64,000 nt of DNA from Pseudomonas paralactis (GCF_001439735.1 NZ_JYLN01000002.1:797889-861888); one strand, 5' to 3'. Positions 19,071-28,217 are shown, counted from the first letter of the stretch. The notes: generated by a model from the sequence alone, not told the origin. Program-made: numbers and translations.

Positions 19071-19724
19071 TCAGAGATAGGAAAGGAACAGGCTGTCGAG
19101 CAACCGCGACCAGCCAGACACCAGCACGAACAGCAGCAGCTTGAGCGGCAGAGAAATGGTCATCGGCGAGACCATCTGCATACCCAGCGCCAGCAACAGG
19201 TTGGAAACAATAAGGTCGATCACGATGAAGGGTATGTAGATCAGGAACCCGATCTCGAACCCCGCCTGCAATTGCGAAAGCACAAAGGCCGGGATCAGCA
19301 GGATAAGATCCTCTCGCTGTACCTCCTGCGCCATTTTCGCAGGCCACAGCCTTGCGGTATTGTCCAGTAGATGGGTCAGCACATCCGGGTCCACATTACG
19401 CAGCATGAATGCACGCAAAGGGTTGATGGCCTCATTGCCGGTATGCAGAAACGTTTGCACGTTGCTCATGTCCAGAGGCGAAGCCTTGATATTCTCGGCG
19501 ATCTCATACCCCACCGGCGCCATGATGAACAAGGTGGCCGCCAGGGCAATTCCGTTGATGGCCATGCTCGGAGGTACCTGCTGTACGCCGATGGCATTGC
19601 GGGTAATCATCAGCACAATCACGATTTTCAAGAAGGCTGTGCAGACCACCAACAGCATGGGCATCAACGACAACGCGCCCAGAAATACCGCCAGGACTAT
19701 CGGGTCCAGCCCTTGAAGAATCAT
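19071..19724 (-). CDS. hrcR: HrcR, T3SS export apparatus protein (SctR)
   Basis: A 217-residue FliP/YscR-family membrane protein, core of the export gate. Conserved segments include [17 protein letters not shown] near the N-terminus and [12 protein letters not shown] near residue 165. Four membrane helices are expected. It overlaps the hrcQ stop by 4 bases. Confidence 0.96.
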   Translation of the reverse strand: MILQGLDPIVLAVFLGALSLMPMLLVVCTAFLKIVIVLMITRNAIGVQQVPPSMAINGIALAATLFIMAPVGYEIAENIKASPLDMSNVQTFLHTGNEAINPLRAFMLRNVDPDVLTHLLDNTARLWPAKMAQEVQREDLILLIPAFVLSQLQAGFEIGFLIYIPFIVIDLIVSNLLLALGMQMVSPMTISLPLKLLLFVLVSGWSRLLDSLFLSYL

Positions 19725-20734
19725 CGACCGAACACCACTCGGGACAACTGCAACCCCAGGCGCCCGTCAACTTCCACCAACTGCCCCTGGCCAATGGGCC
19801 GATCGCCATAAAACAGACCTGCCATGCCAGGGGCAAAACCGGTAATGCCCAATACCGAGCCGGGCACCAGGTTACGCAACTCCCCCAGAGTCAGGTTCAA
19901 TGTTCCGCAGCGTACGCTCAGCGTCATGCTCAATTCATCGAACGGCTCGGGCCCGAATACGTCCACTACGGGTTCATCGTCTTCATGCCCCGAGTGATGA
20001 GGTACAGCTAAATCTTCGTCCACAGACATGTCCTCGATAGAAGTAAGAGTGAAACGTAACCACCCGGTGTCATCGTCAATGCCGCCATGCAGGCGCTCTC
20101 TGCCGACCGACACATAGCCGCTGCCCCGGGCCTGGAAAAAAGTCTGTTCAAGCACCAGCACGTCGCCGGCTCGCAGGCTGCCGGCCTGTACGATCGGCAA
20201 CCGCAACCGCCCAAGGGTCACGGCAATTGCCAGTTGAAACGACAACGGCAGCGGTGCAGCCGTGGCTCGCCAGGCCCCCGCCTCGTGCAATGCCAAAAAG
20301 CTTTTGGTGCTCAACCACACATAACCCTCAACCCACGAGGTCCCCAGGGTCACGGTGACGCGACAGCCAAAGCCCTTTGGTCGCTCGGTGTGTAGCAATC
20401 GCACATACCCCAACAGCGCTCGCACTTCGGGGCTCAGGTAATACTGGAACAACGTCCAGAACCAGGAATCAGGCTCGTTGTCGCCCCTTGCCAGGGTCAC
20501 CGGACATTCGCCCAGCAGGCTAAGCAACGGCCCCGCCTTAGCGAGTGCCAGCACACCGCACTGCGTGTCGAAGCACACCGCGTCAGCGCCAACTGGCGGA
20601 CGTCCAGGCTCAAGCCGCAACTCCCCGGCCTGACCCGCAACATGGAACGGCAAGTACAGGCCACGGCCCAGCCGGCGGCGTGCGGCAACCCAGTCGCTCT
20701 TGATCGACGGAAGTGTCAGCAGCGGTACGATCAT
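19721..20734 (-). CDS. hrcQ: HrcQ, undivided T3SS C-ring/sorting-platform protein (SctQ)
   Basis: Cytoplasmic C-ring component that recruits the ATPase complex and substrates. P. syringae encodes it as two genes, hrcQA and hrcQB; here a single frame of 337 residues covers both. The N-terminal part (about 1-225) has an HrcQA-like domain, a polar acidic linker (about 236-262, D-E-D and D-D-E-P) follows, and a C-terminal SPOA domain (about 265-335) ends the protein. Inside the linker, GAGG at 20032-20035 (reverse strand) precedes an ATG (20029) and an in-frame GTG (20023) that could start a separate C-terminal product of about 100 residues. It overlaps hrpP and hrcR by 4 bases each. Confidence 0.9.
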   Translation of the reverse strand: MIVPLLTLPSIKSDWVAARRRLGRGLYLPFHVAGQAGELRLEPGRPPVGADAVCFDTQCGVLALAKAGPLLSLLGECPVTLARGDNEPDSWFWTLFQYYLSPEVRALLGYVRLLHTERPKGFGCRVTVTLGTSWVEGYVWLSTKSFLALHEAGAWRATAAPLPLSFQLAIAVTLGRLRLPIVQAGSLRAGDVLVLEQTFFQARGSGYVSVGRERLHGGIDDDTGWLRFTLTSIEDMSVDEDLAVPHHSGHEDDEPVVDVFGPEPFDELSMTLSVRCGTLNLTLGELRNLVPGSVLGITGFAPGMAGLFYGDRPIGQGQLVEVDGRLGLQLSRVVFGR

Positions 20735-21189
20735 GGGTTGCCGACGCTTGGCAGAAGCAGGCTGACCGGCAGCCCCAGCGCTTGGGTAAAACGGTCCTCA
20801 CACTGTTGCCGTACGCCGCTGAGCCAGCGAGCCGTGGCGTCGTGTTCCGCTTCCAGTTCAATGGCCCAGGCGCTCTGCTCTCGGCGCACACTGGCGTTGA
20901 TCCGTCCCAGACGTGGCAAGTACAGCACGGCCTGTAATGGCCACTGCGAACCGGCCCACACACGAGGCGCCAGTTGCTCGGCCAACGCCTCGATCATGGC
21001 GACACCTGCCGCTGGTTTTTTTCCCGGCAAGAAGGCTCTCGTCCCGGCGCCCTCCCCATCCCCGGCAAACAACCGCGCAAACAGTCGCCCTTGCTCCCAC
21101 GGCACCACGCCCGCTGCGCCTGACTCACGCTCTTCGCGAGGCTCACGCAGGGTTGGTCGTTCAGTGGGTGTATTCGCAACCTGGGTCAT
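20731..21189 (-). CDS. hrpP: HrpP, T3SS needle/pilus length and substrate switch protein (SctP)
   Basis: A 152-residue protein between hrpO and hrcQ. P. syringae HrpP is secreted and acts as the T3S4-type ruler/switch that interacts with HrcU. The N-terminal third is polar with Thr, Pro and Glu (T-P-T-E-R-P-T-L-R-E-P), and the C-terminal part is a compact domain with W-A-I-E-L-E and L-G-L-P-V-S-L-L-L-P. The ATG at 21189 overlaps the hrpO TGA (ATGA); a longer in-frame extension inside hrpO is rejected. Confidence 0.8.
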   Translation of the reverse strand: MTQVANTPTERPTLREPREERESGAAGVVPWEQGRLFARLFAGDGEGAGTRAFLPGKKPAAGVAMIEALAEQLAPRVWAGSQWPLQAVLYLPRLGRINASVRREQSAWAIELEAEHDATARWLSGVRQQCEDRFTQALGLPVSLLLPSVGNP

Positions 21190-21614
21190 GTCGGCTCCTG
21201 TGCAAGCAAAAGTGATAGCTCCTGCAACTTTTCCACCTGCCGCAGGCATTCGGTGGCTTGCCTCTGGGCACTGCCAACGTGGTGTTCCTTTTCTTGCCGT
21301 TGATTGCACAGCGCCTCCAGCTGCCCCTCTTCGCGCCGGGTGCTGGCGGATAAAGAGCGCTCCTGTGCGTTCCAGGATTTCAGGCCCGCCAAGGTCAAGA
21401 GTTGGCCCTGGTGCTGGCTGAGCAACTCAGCACTTTGCCGGGCCTGCTCCTGCCGAGTGTGTTCAAGTGCATCCTGGGCCTGCTGGATATGCGCGAGCAG
21501 GGCCCGTTGCGCACGCTTGGCCTCACGCAGGGCACGTTCGGCACGATCAGCCCTGTGCCTGCGCAGGCAACGCAGCATCTGCACTTCACCGAGCAGCACA
21601 TCAGAAGGGGACAT
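21186..21614 (-). CDS. hrpO: HrpO, T3SS ATPase stalk protein (SctO/YscO)
   Basis: A 142-residue almost wholly helical protein rich in Arg, Glu, Gln and Leu with heptad-like spacing: a two-stranded coiled coil as in SctO/FliJ, the central stalk that inserts into the ATPase hexamer and contacts HrcV. It lies directly after hrcN with a 14-base overlap, as in all Hrp1 clusters. Confidence 0.85.
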   Translation of the reverse strand: MSPSDVLLGEVQMLRCLRRHRADRAERALREAKRAQRALLAHIQQAQDALEHTRQEQARQSAELLSQHQGQLLTLAGLKSWNAQERSLSASTRREEGQLEALCNQRQEKEHHVGSAQRQATECLRQVEKLQELSLLLAQEPT

Positions 21615-22959
21615 AGCGGGTCAGCTCCCTGAGTTGCTCCAGCGTGACGGCCATTGGTGTCGGCTCACGCAGATCCTGGCGCAGGAAGCCGTCCACCGCT
21701 TGGCGACTGTTCACGGCCAGGTCCGTCAACGCATCACTGCCAGGCTGGTATTCGCCCAGCTTGAGCATCAACTCGATCTGCTGGTACGCCGATAACAAAC
21801 GTCGCAATGCCGTGCCCGCCTGAATATCCTCAGGCGCCGCGACGTTGCTCAGTATTCGTGAAAGGCTGGCCAACACATCCACCGCCGGATAGTGCCCACG
21901 CTCAGCCAATTTGCGCGACAACACGATATGGCCGTCGAGCAATGAACGTACTTCATCGGCCACCGGGTCGTTCATGGAGTCCTGCTCAATCAGCACCGTG
22001 TAGATCGCTGTGATCACGCCGTCACGGGTCAACCCGGCGCGCTCCACCAAGCGCGGCAGCAAACTGTACACCGAAGGCGGCAGGCCTCCGCGCCCCAGGG
22101 GTTCGCCGGCAGCCAGGCCAATTTCACGCTGGGCCCTGGCGAAGCGGGTCAGCGAATCAATCAGCAGCAACACCCGTTGACCCTTGCGCCGAAAACCTTC
22201 AGCCAGTGCCGTGGCGGTAAAGGCGGCGCGGGCACGCTCCATGCTGGAGCGATCAGATGTGGCACACACCAGTACCGCTTTGGAGCGCAATTGCTCATCG
22301 AGCTCATGGTCGAGAAACTCACGCAGTTCGCGCCCCCGCTCGCCGATCAAGCCGAACACGATGACATCGCACTCCACGTTACGGGCGATCTCGGCCAACA
22401 AGGTGGTTTTGCCACAACCGGCCCCGGCGAACAGACCGACGCGCTGGCCCTCACCGAGCGTCATCAAGCCATCGATGGACCGCACCCCGGTGGCCAGCGC
22501 CCGGTTGATGCGCGGTCGCTCGGTGGGCAAGGGCGCTTCACATAACACCGGGCTGGTATCCGGCAGTTCGGACTCGACAAATGCGCTGGCACCCTGGCCC
22601 GTAATCGGCCGCCCGAAGCCATCCAGCACCTGCCCCAACAGCGCCTCGCTGACCTGCACCCGATGCGACACGCCCAGGCGCTCAACCGGTGCCCCCACGC
22701 GCACGCCTTCCAGGTTCCCAAGGGCACTGAGCACCGCATCCTGCTGATCAAACCCGATGATTTCAGCAAGCATGCAATCACCCGGCCCTTTCTCCACCTG
22801 GCACAAATCACCGATGCGCGCCTGAGGCAGCCGACACTGTAAAAGCATGCCGTTAACGCGCTGGATTCGCCCGCGCATGGCCACCGGCGCAAAGCTGCCA
22901 AGCGACTGGGCCTGGCGTTGTTGCCAGGCCTCAAGACGCGTTTGCACGGGCGTACTCAC
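21601..22959 (-). CDS. hrcN: HrcN, T3SS ATPase (SctN)
   Basis: Hexameric ATPase that unfolds and detaches substrates from chaperones at the base of the apparatus; related to F1 beta and FliI. The 452-residue product carries Walker A G-A-G-C-G-K-T-T near residue 175, Walker B L-L-L-I-D-S-L-T-R-F-A-R-A-Q-R-E near 262, and the family G-L-P-P-S-V-Y-S-L-L-P-R-L-V-E-R-A-G segment. All catalytic elements are intact. It overlaps hrpQ by 4 bases and hrpO by 14. Confidence 0.97.
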   Translation of the reverse strand: MSTPVQTRLEAWQQRQAQSLGSFAPVAMRGRIQRVNGMLLQCRLPQARIGDLCQVEKGPGDCMLAEIIGFDQQDAVLSALGNLEGVRVGAPVERLGVSHRVQVSEALLGQVLDGFGRPITGQGASAFVESELPDTSPVLCEAPLPTERPRINRALATGVRSIDGLMTLGEGQRVGLFAGAGCGKTTLLAEIARNVECDVIVFGLIGERGRELREFLDHELDEQLRSKAVLVCATSDRSSMERARAAFTATALAEGFRRKGQRVLLLIDSLTRFARAQREIGLAAGEPLGRGGLPPSVYSLLPRLVERAGLTRDGVITAIYTVLIEQDSMNDPVADEVRSLLDGHIVLSRKLAERGHYPAVDVLASLSRILSNVAAPEDIQAGTALRRLLSAYQQIELMLKLGEYQPGSDALTDLAVNSRQAVDGFLRQDLREPTPMAVTLEQLRELTRYVPF

Positions 22960-23858
22960 CAGTGCACCTCATAGCGTTGTGCGCCATCAAAAACCACTTT
23001 GTTATTGTCGATCAGCACCAGGCGCAGCCCGTCCACCTGATCCCCCAAAAACAGTCGGCTACCCTCTTCCAGAACCACATGGCCGTTAGGTCCGCCGACA
23101 ATCTGCACGATCCTGAACGGCAAGGCGTCATCTCGCACACGTACACGGCTGAGCACCGGCACCATACTGTCGAACTGCTCACCAAAGCGGCTGAGCATCC
23201 GCGACACCAGCTCCACTTCGTCCTGGGAAACATCACCGCTGAGCACGACCTGGCCGTTGATGACTTGCAAGTCGATCCGTTGGCTTAGCTCACGCTCGCC
23301 GAGCATTTTCAGTAACTGCTGACGCACATCAAACGGTGAGGCCAATTCATGTTTGCCAATCACCGGTGGCATCAGGGAAGCCTGCGCCTCATGCTCCCCT
23401 GTCGAGACCATACCCACCACCGCGATGACCACCGCCACCACCAGCATCAGGCTGATCAAGCGCTTTTGCTGCGAGGGTGAGATGGACGATAACGGCAGTG
23501 CCTGCACAGGTTGGCCCGGTGGTGGCAATGTTGCAGATACCGGGGCCTGCGGCTCAGGCCATGGGTGATCGGCCAAGGTGACGCACAATCGCACGCTGCC
23601 CACCACAAAGGGCACGTTCAGCGCCAGGCTCGGGATCTGCGCCAGGGCCTGGCCATCAGCCCCATACAACAGCTGCGCCTGGGCCTGCACCGACCAGTTA
23701 GCCTCGAAAAAACGCAGCAGGGCATGATGCTCGGCGACCCCAGGATCGCTCAGCACCAGGTCAGCATCCGGCTCGGCACCGATGCTCCATCGTTCGCCGA
23801 ACAACGGCAACGCGGCACCCTGGCGCAGCCCATCAAGCACGCGTAACTCATACATCAT
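22956..23858 (-). CDS. hrpQ: HrpQ, T3SS outer ring of the inner membrane (SctD, FHA domain)
   Basis: SctD/YscD-family protein forming the outer part of the inner-membrane ring. About 300 residues: N-terminal FHA-like cytoplasmic domain (about 1-95, E-R-W-S-I-G-A-E-P-D-A-D), one membrane helix (about 135-158, L-M-L-V-V-A-V-V-I-A-V-V) and a periplasmic part with a BON-like ring-building domain (I-D-L-Q-V-I-N-G-Q-V-V-L-S-G-D-V). AAGGAGG lies 5 bases before the ATG at 23858 and 8 bases before the next ATG (23855); either may be used. A longer in-frame start at 23909 overlaps hrcV and lacks a good RBS. Confidence 0.88.
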   Translation of the reverse strand: MMYELRVLDGLRQGAALPLFGERWSIGAEPDADLVLSDPGVAEHHALLRFFEANWSVQAQAQLLYGADGQALAQIPSLALNVPFVVGSVRLCVTLADHPWPEPQAPVSATLPPPGQPVQALPLSSISPSQQKRLISLMLVVAVVIAVVGMVSTGEHEAQASLMPPVIGKHELASPFDVRQQLLKMLGERELSQRIDLQVINGQVVLSGDVSQDEVELVSRMLSRFGEQFDSMVPVLSRVRVRDDALPFRIVQIVGGPNGHVVLEEGSRLFLGDQVDGLRLVLIDNNKVVFDGAQRYEVHW

Positions 23859-23892
23859 CGAGCCCTCCTTCGGACGGTCCATGGCTGTGAAC

Positions 23893-25986
23893 TCATGCCG
23901 CTGCACCACGCATTAATGCTTCCTGACCGAGGTCAATGCGCCCCAATACCTTGACCCTGGACGTGCTTCCCAACTCAGCGAAAGACAGCACCGGTACATG
24001 GTTGAACTCTTCGAGCAATAAGGTCCGCAAGGGGCTGCGCAAGTCCTGCGCCACCAACATCACGCTTTTGCTCTTGGCCCTTAAGGTAAAGGCCTGATTG
24101 AGCAGGTTGATAAACGCCGCGCTGTGGTCCTGGTCCAACGCGAAGAACACCCCGGTCTGGGTCTGGCGCAGGGCTTCGCGCAGGATGTTTTCGCTCTGTG
24201 GAGACAACAGCCAGGCATGCAGGCCGTCGGCCTCGCTGTACTGGTGATAGATCTGCGCCTTGAGCGCAATGCGTGCATAGTCGGCCAGGGCTTCCGGTTC
24301 ACGCTCATGCTGTCCGTACTCAATCAGCGATTCGACAATCAGGCGCACCGCCCGCAGCGGGACACCTTCACTGGCCAGGCGTTGCAACACCGCAGAAAAA
24401 CGCGACAGCGGCATGATGCGCTGCAGTTCCTGCACCAGTTCCGGCTGGTTATGCTCAAGCCAACTCAGGATCGACTTGCTCTCCTGAATTCCCAGGAACT
24501 GTGGCCCGCTGAGCATCATCGCCTTCCTCATACGCTCCAGGATCAGGCTTGTGGCGGTGAAGCGCTCCAGTTGCGGATCATCAAGCAGCGGATCGTCAGG
24601 GGCCAACCAGAGCCAATCCTGTTCATCGCGCTCAACCAGCCCGGCGATGGCGTGCTCAGGCTCAACCTCAAGTGCCTTGCGCTCAACGGCCACATGATTG
24701 ACCACCGACGCCCTGACCATGGGGACTTCATGCACACAAAAGCGCATCTCATCGGGGGCCAGTGAGTCATCCAGTTCGACTTCGAACGGCGGCAACGTCA
24801 GGCCAATATTGGCGACCAGTGAGTTTCGCGCCTGGCGAATCCCGTGAATCAAATTCGTCACTTCAGGCGTGCCACGCAGCACGGGGGAAAACTGCAACAG
24901 GTAAGGGCGCGACGGGTCAAAGCCGCGCAGGTCCTCTTTGCCGTTCTCTTCAGGGCGAACCACTTCAGCGGCCTCGCTGGAAGGCTCTGCCTGCTGTTGA
25001 CGCTGACGCACCAGGTAGTAACCCACACTGCCGGTGATCAGCGCGATCAGGATAAATACCAGGGTAGGCATACCGGGAACCATGGCAAACGCAAGCATTC
25101 CCACCGAGGCAATCACCCAACTCTTGGGCTCGCTGGTCATTTGCCGGGCAATTTCAACGCCCATGTTACTGACGCCTTTGCGTCCGTCCGGCGCAACTCG
25201 GGTGATGATCATGCCGGCAGTCAACGAAATCAGCAGCGCCGGAATCTGTGCAATCAAGCCATCGCCGATCGTCAGTACCGAATACAAGGCCATCGAATCG
25301 CCTGCGCTCAAGCCGTGCTGGAACATGCCCGTGGAGAAGCCGCCCAACAGGTTGACCACGACGATGATCAAGCCGGCGATGGCGTCGCCTTTGACGAACT
25401 TCATGGCCCCGTCCATGGCCCCGAACAGTTGGCTCTCGCGCGACAACTGCTCACGCTTGTCTCTTGCTTGCATGCCGTCAATCAGCCCTGCACGCAGGTC
25501 GCTATCGATGGACATCTGTTTGCCGGGCATCGCATCCAGGCTAAACCGCGCCGCCACCTCGGCAACCCGCTCCGAGCCCTTGGTGATCACCAGGAAGTTG
25601 ACCAGGGTCAGGATCAGAAAGATCACCATCCCGACCGCCAGGTTTCCGCCCACCACGAAATTGCCGAAGGCCTCGACGATGTCACCGGCGTCCTGTTCCA
25701 GCAGGATCAAGCGCGTGGTCGCAATCGACAGCGCCAAACGAAACATGGTGGTCAGCAACAGGATCGACGGGAACGACGAGAACGCCAGAGGGCCTGGGAG
25801 ATAAAGCGCCAGAACGATCAGCAGGCAAGATATGCAGATATTGAGCGCAATCAGAATATCTACCAGCCAGGTCGGCAGTGGCACGATAAAAATAAACACA
25901 ATGGCCATGACCACCACAGCGCCCAGCACTTCAGCGCGCTGTGCCACTTTGAGCAGCAAGCCGTTGATGGTCGACAGCAGGGTCAC
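23893..25986 (-). CDS. hrcV: HrcV, T3SS major export apparatus protein (SctV)
   Basis: Largest export-gate component, FlhA/LcrD family. The 697-residue protein has about eight membrane helices in residues 15-320 and a large cytoplasmic domain (about 350-697) that forms a nonameric ring for chaperone docking. The conserved FHIPEP-type cytoplasmic loop is visible as F-S-L-D-A-M-P-G-K-Q-M-S-I-D-S-D-L-R-A-G near residues 150-170. It overlaps the hrpJ stop by 4 bases. Confidence 0.97.
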   Translation of the reverse strand: MTLLSTINGLLLKVAQRAEVLGAVVVMAIVFIFIVPLPTWLVDILIALNICISCLLIVLALYLPGPLAFSSFPSILLLTTMFRLALSIATTRLILLEQDAGDIVEAFGNFVVGGNLAVGMVIFLILTLVNFLVITKGSERVAEVAARFSLDAMPGKQMSIDSDLRAGLIDGMQARDKREQLSRESQLFGAMDGAMKFVKGDAIAGLIIVVVNLLGGFSTGMFQHGLSAGDSMALYSVLTIGDGLIAQIPALLISLTAGMIITRVAPDGRKGVSNMGVEIARQMTSEPKSWVIASVGMLAFAMVPGMPTLVFILIALITGSVGYYLVRQRQQQAEPSSEAAEVVRPEENGKEDLRGFDPSRPYLLQFSPVLRGTPEVTNLIHGIRQARNSLVANIGLTLPPFEVELDDSLAPDEMRFCVHEVPMVRASVVNHVAVERKALEVEPEHAIAGLVERDEQDWLWLAPDDPLLDDPQLERFTATSLILERMRKAMMLSGPQFLGIQESKSILSWLEHNQPELVQELQRIMPLSRFSAVLQRLASEGVPLRAVRLIVESLIEYGQHEREPEALADYARIALKAQIYHQYSEADGLHAWLLSPQSENILREALRQTQTGVFFALDQDHSAAFINLLNQAFTLRAKSKSVMLVAQDLRSPLRTLLLEEFNHVPVLSFAELGSTSRVKVLGRIDLGQEALMRGAAA

Positions 25987-27047
25987 GTCATAGCCCCCGG
26001 CAACTCAGGAAACCGCTGGGTCCCCCCGTCGATCCGGTTCAGCTCGTCCATCACCGCGACAAACCTGAACAAGGTTTCCTCACGGACTCTATCGTCAGAC
26101 CATAAGGCCAGCGGCATCTGCCGGATAAGAGGGTAAAGCGCGTTGAGCGCTGCCAGTTGCCTGGAAGACGAACCACTGCCCATCTCGTTTCCCAACCGCA
26201 GGATTTCATCGGCGGCGATACCGCTGTCGGCGTATCCAAGCAGGCGCTGCAGCAGGGAAACCGCGTCCTGATCGACGTCCAGTCGCTGGTTAAACGCCAG
26301 GCAATCGGCCAACACGGTGCCCAACTGCCCACAACTGCGCAGGCCCTGCAGCAAAGAGCGCAACAGTGGCGTAGGCATCGATGACACCCGGGCCGCGATA
26401 TCGTCTGCCAAGGCTTTACGCATCACATTGAGCCCTTCATAGAAGCGCTCGCCGCCGTATACGCCCAGCAGGGCTTGCATCATGGTCGCCAGCGATTGGC
26501 GCGTGACCACGCTGGCATAGTAGAGCGCACGGAGCGCCTGGCGCTCCTGCGGGTCCACACCGGCCGCTTGCAAGGTTACGGCAATGTTCAGGCCTGCCTG
26601 GATTTCTCTTTTGAAACGCGCCTCGAATTTGGCAATGGCTGCGCGGGCCAAGGCAGCCTCGGATTTACGCAGTTCGACATCCGCCTGGCTCGCCACGTGC
26701 TTGAGCACCACGAACGCACGCGCCGGGTCGCCGCCTGCGAGGTCGAGCAATTTATCGACGCTGGCGTCTTTGAGTAACTGCATTCTGATGCGGCGAGAAA
26801 CCGAGGCCATGCTCGCCTGGGCCGGATGCCCCAACTGCTCATAAAGCTGCACCAGTTGCTCCGCCGCAGGCACGCGCACGCCCATCTGCCGCTGAGCCAG
26901 CGGGAGTTTATTGAGCACGACTTCCTGATTGAACAGTTGCGCCAGTTCATCAACACCCTTCGCAGGCGCAGGCACGGTGGTATTGCTGATAACAGGTTGA
27001 TCCAGGCGTTGGACCGTTGGCACATCGTTGCGCGATTCGACTTTCAT
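25983..27047 (-). CDS. hrpJ: HrpJ, T3SS gatekeeper (SctW)
   Basis: First gene of the minus-strand operon. The 354-residue product is close to the P. syringae HrpJ length. SctW proteins sit at the export gate and impose the order translocator before effector; in P. syringae HrpJ is also itself secreted. Mostly helical with an unstructured first about 50 residues that probably carry the secretion signal. The ATG at 27047 is chosen because it lies about 30 bases downstream of the hrp box; the upstream extension would include the promoter. No strong Shine-Dalgarno is visible before it. Confidence 0.87.
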   Translation of the reverse strand: MKVESRNDVPTVQRLDQPVISNTTVPAPAKGVDELAQLFNQEVVLNKLPLAQRQMGVRVPAAEQLVQLYEQLGHPAQASMASVSRRIRMQLLKDASVDKLLDLAGGDPARAFVVLKHVASQADVELRKSEAALARAAIAKFEARFKREIQAGLNIAVTLQAAGVDPQERQALRALYYASVVTRQSLATMMQALLGVYGGERFYEGLNVMRKALADDIAARVSSMPTPLLRSLLQGLRSCGQLGTVLADCLAFNQRLDVDQDAVSLLQRLLGYADSGIAADEILRLGNEMGSGSSSRQLAALNALYPLIRQMPLALWSDDRVREETLFRFVAVMDELNRIDGGTQRFPELPGAMT

Positions 27048-27077
27048 GGACAGGCCAGTTCCGGAAGAGTGTGTCTC

Positions 27078-27106
27078 TGTGTGGCAAAGCCTACCCATAC
27101 GGTTCC
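27078..27106 (-). promoter_or_regulatory. Perfect hrp box (HrpL promoter) before hrpJ
   Basis: Read on the minus strand: GGAACC, exactly 16 bases, CCACACA, an exact match to the HrpL sigma-factor consensus. It lies about 31 bases before the hrpJ start codon and will drive the hrpJ-to-hrcU operon. Confidence 0.93.
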
Positions 27107-27241
27107 ATTGAAATTCGAAACGACGGCATATTTGAAAATACTTGCACGGGCGCCTGATCCTCACGTGCAACAGCCTGCGTAAAAAAGCTTCAATTCAAGA
27201 TATTTATATATATAAATTAAGTAGTTACGTGATTTTTTCTG

Positions 27242-27259
27242 TTTGGCACAAGCAGTGCA
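27242..27259 (+). promoter_or_regulatory. Sigma-54 promoter of hrpL
   Basis: TTTGGCAC (27242-27249) and TGCA (27256-27259) place GG and GC exactly ten bases apart, the -24/-12 signature of sigma-54 promoters. It lies about 52 bases before the hrpL start codon, as in P. syringae where HrpR/HrpS activate hrpL. The region upstream is AT-rich. Confidence 0.88.
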
Positions 27260-27310
27260 ATCGGGTTCCTGTCGATACGTTTCGACTGCGTCTACCTTAA
27301 GGAAAAAATC

Positions 27311-27862
27311 ATGAATATCCCTATTGAAGCCTTAGTTCACCTTGGTGGTAACTCGCCTCAATTCATGCTTCACCTGACAGACGATCAACAGAAAAAACTT
27401 CGCCGTTTCATTCATAAACGCGTGCTCAACCCGGAAGATGCTGATGATCTTTTGCAATTGACCTACCTGGAAGCCTGGCGTAATCGCGAACGTTTCAGCG
27501 GCACCGCAACGCTCACCACCTGGATGTGCGGCATCGCGCAGAACCTGATCCGCAATCACTTTCGGCGCCTGTATGCCAAACCCGCCCATTGCGAATTCGA
27601 CGAATCGCTGTGGCATGGCCAGGAAGAAACCCACAGCCTGGACTGGGAGTTTGAGATCAACCGGCGCCTGGAAAATACCCTGAGCGCTATTGATCACTTG
27701 CCCACCGAAATGCGCAGGACGCTTTACGCCTCACTGGAAACCGATGGTAGCTATCAGGACACCGCCGACGTGCTGGACATCCCTATCGGCACCGTGCGCT
27801 CGCGGCTGTCACGGGCGCGCGAACAGCTCAAGCGCGTCACACACACGCACCTGTACCGCTAA
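27311..27862 (+). CDS. hrpL: HrpL-type ECF sigma factor (RspL in P. fluorescens)
   Basis: Alternative sigma factor that recognises hrp boxes. The 183-residue protein has sigma region 2 (about 40-105: D-A-D-D-L-L-Q-L-T-Y, then W-M-C-G-I-A-Q-N-L-I-R-N-H-F-R-R) and region 4 (about 125-175, with I-G-T-V-R-S-R-L-S-R-A-R-E). AAGGA lies 8 bases before the ATG. It is divergent from hrpJ and behind a sigma-54 promoter, completing an HrpS -> sigma-54 -> HrpL -> hrp-box cascade. A 7-bp hairpin (27883-27909) without a T run follows and may be a weak terminator. Confidence 0.93.
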   Translation: MNIPIEALVHLGGNSPQFMLHLTDDQQKKLRRFIHKRVLNPEDADDLLQLTYLEAWRNRERFSGTATLTTWMCGIAQNLIRNHFRRLYAKPAHCEFDESLWHGQEETHSLDWEFEINRRLENTLSAIDHLPTEMRRTLYASLETDGSYQDTADVLDIPIGTVRSRLSRAREQLKRVTHTHLYR

Positions 27863-28099
27863 GCTGAATTAGCCTTGCAAGCGTTGGGCGACAGGGATAT
27901 CTGCCCAACACTGTCAGGCATAGCCTCAAAGACACTTTCCAAGACGCTACGGCTCTGTATCTCACCATTGCTACAGAGCGCGTCCGCCGCCGCCCGTCGC
28001 CAAAACCGCCGTTTTCGGTTAAACAGTTGAAAGCGTAGAAAAATTTTCAACAAAAAGGCTTGACGCATTGCCGTTCCGAGCGAATAATGCGCGCCACTT

Positions 28100-28176
28100 G
28101 GCTACATAGCTCAGTTGGTTAGAGCATAGCATTCATAATGCTGGGGTCCGGGGTTCAAGTCCCTGTGTAGCCACCA
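28100..28176 (+). tRNA. tRNA-Met (CAT)
   Basis: A 77-base tRNA with acceptor stem GGCTACA/TGTAGCC, encoded CCA end, D-loop AGTTGGTTAGAGC, anticodon loop TTCATAA with anticodon CAT, and T-loop GGTTCAAGTCC. The 5' end with a paired first base marks it as the elongator type. It stands just beyond the T3SS cluster and could have been an integration point, but I see no repeated 3' end on the other side of the cluster. Confidence 0.96.
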
Positions 28177-28182
28177 AGTACT

Positions 28183-28217
28183 AAAAACGGCTTACCGAAA
28201 GGTAAGCCGTTTTTTTA
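28183..28217 (+). terminator. Intrinsic terminator after tRNA-Met
   Basis: ACGGCTTACC and GGTAAGCCGT form a 10-bp stem with a GAAA loop, preceded by A5 and followed by T7. Confidence 0.95.

Noticed and set aside
24844..26136. 430-codon open frame antisense to hrcV
   Set aside because: Histidine- and glutamine-rich shadow of HrcV codons, no motif and no start signal.
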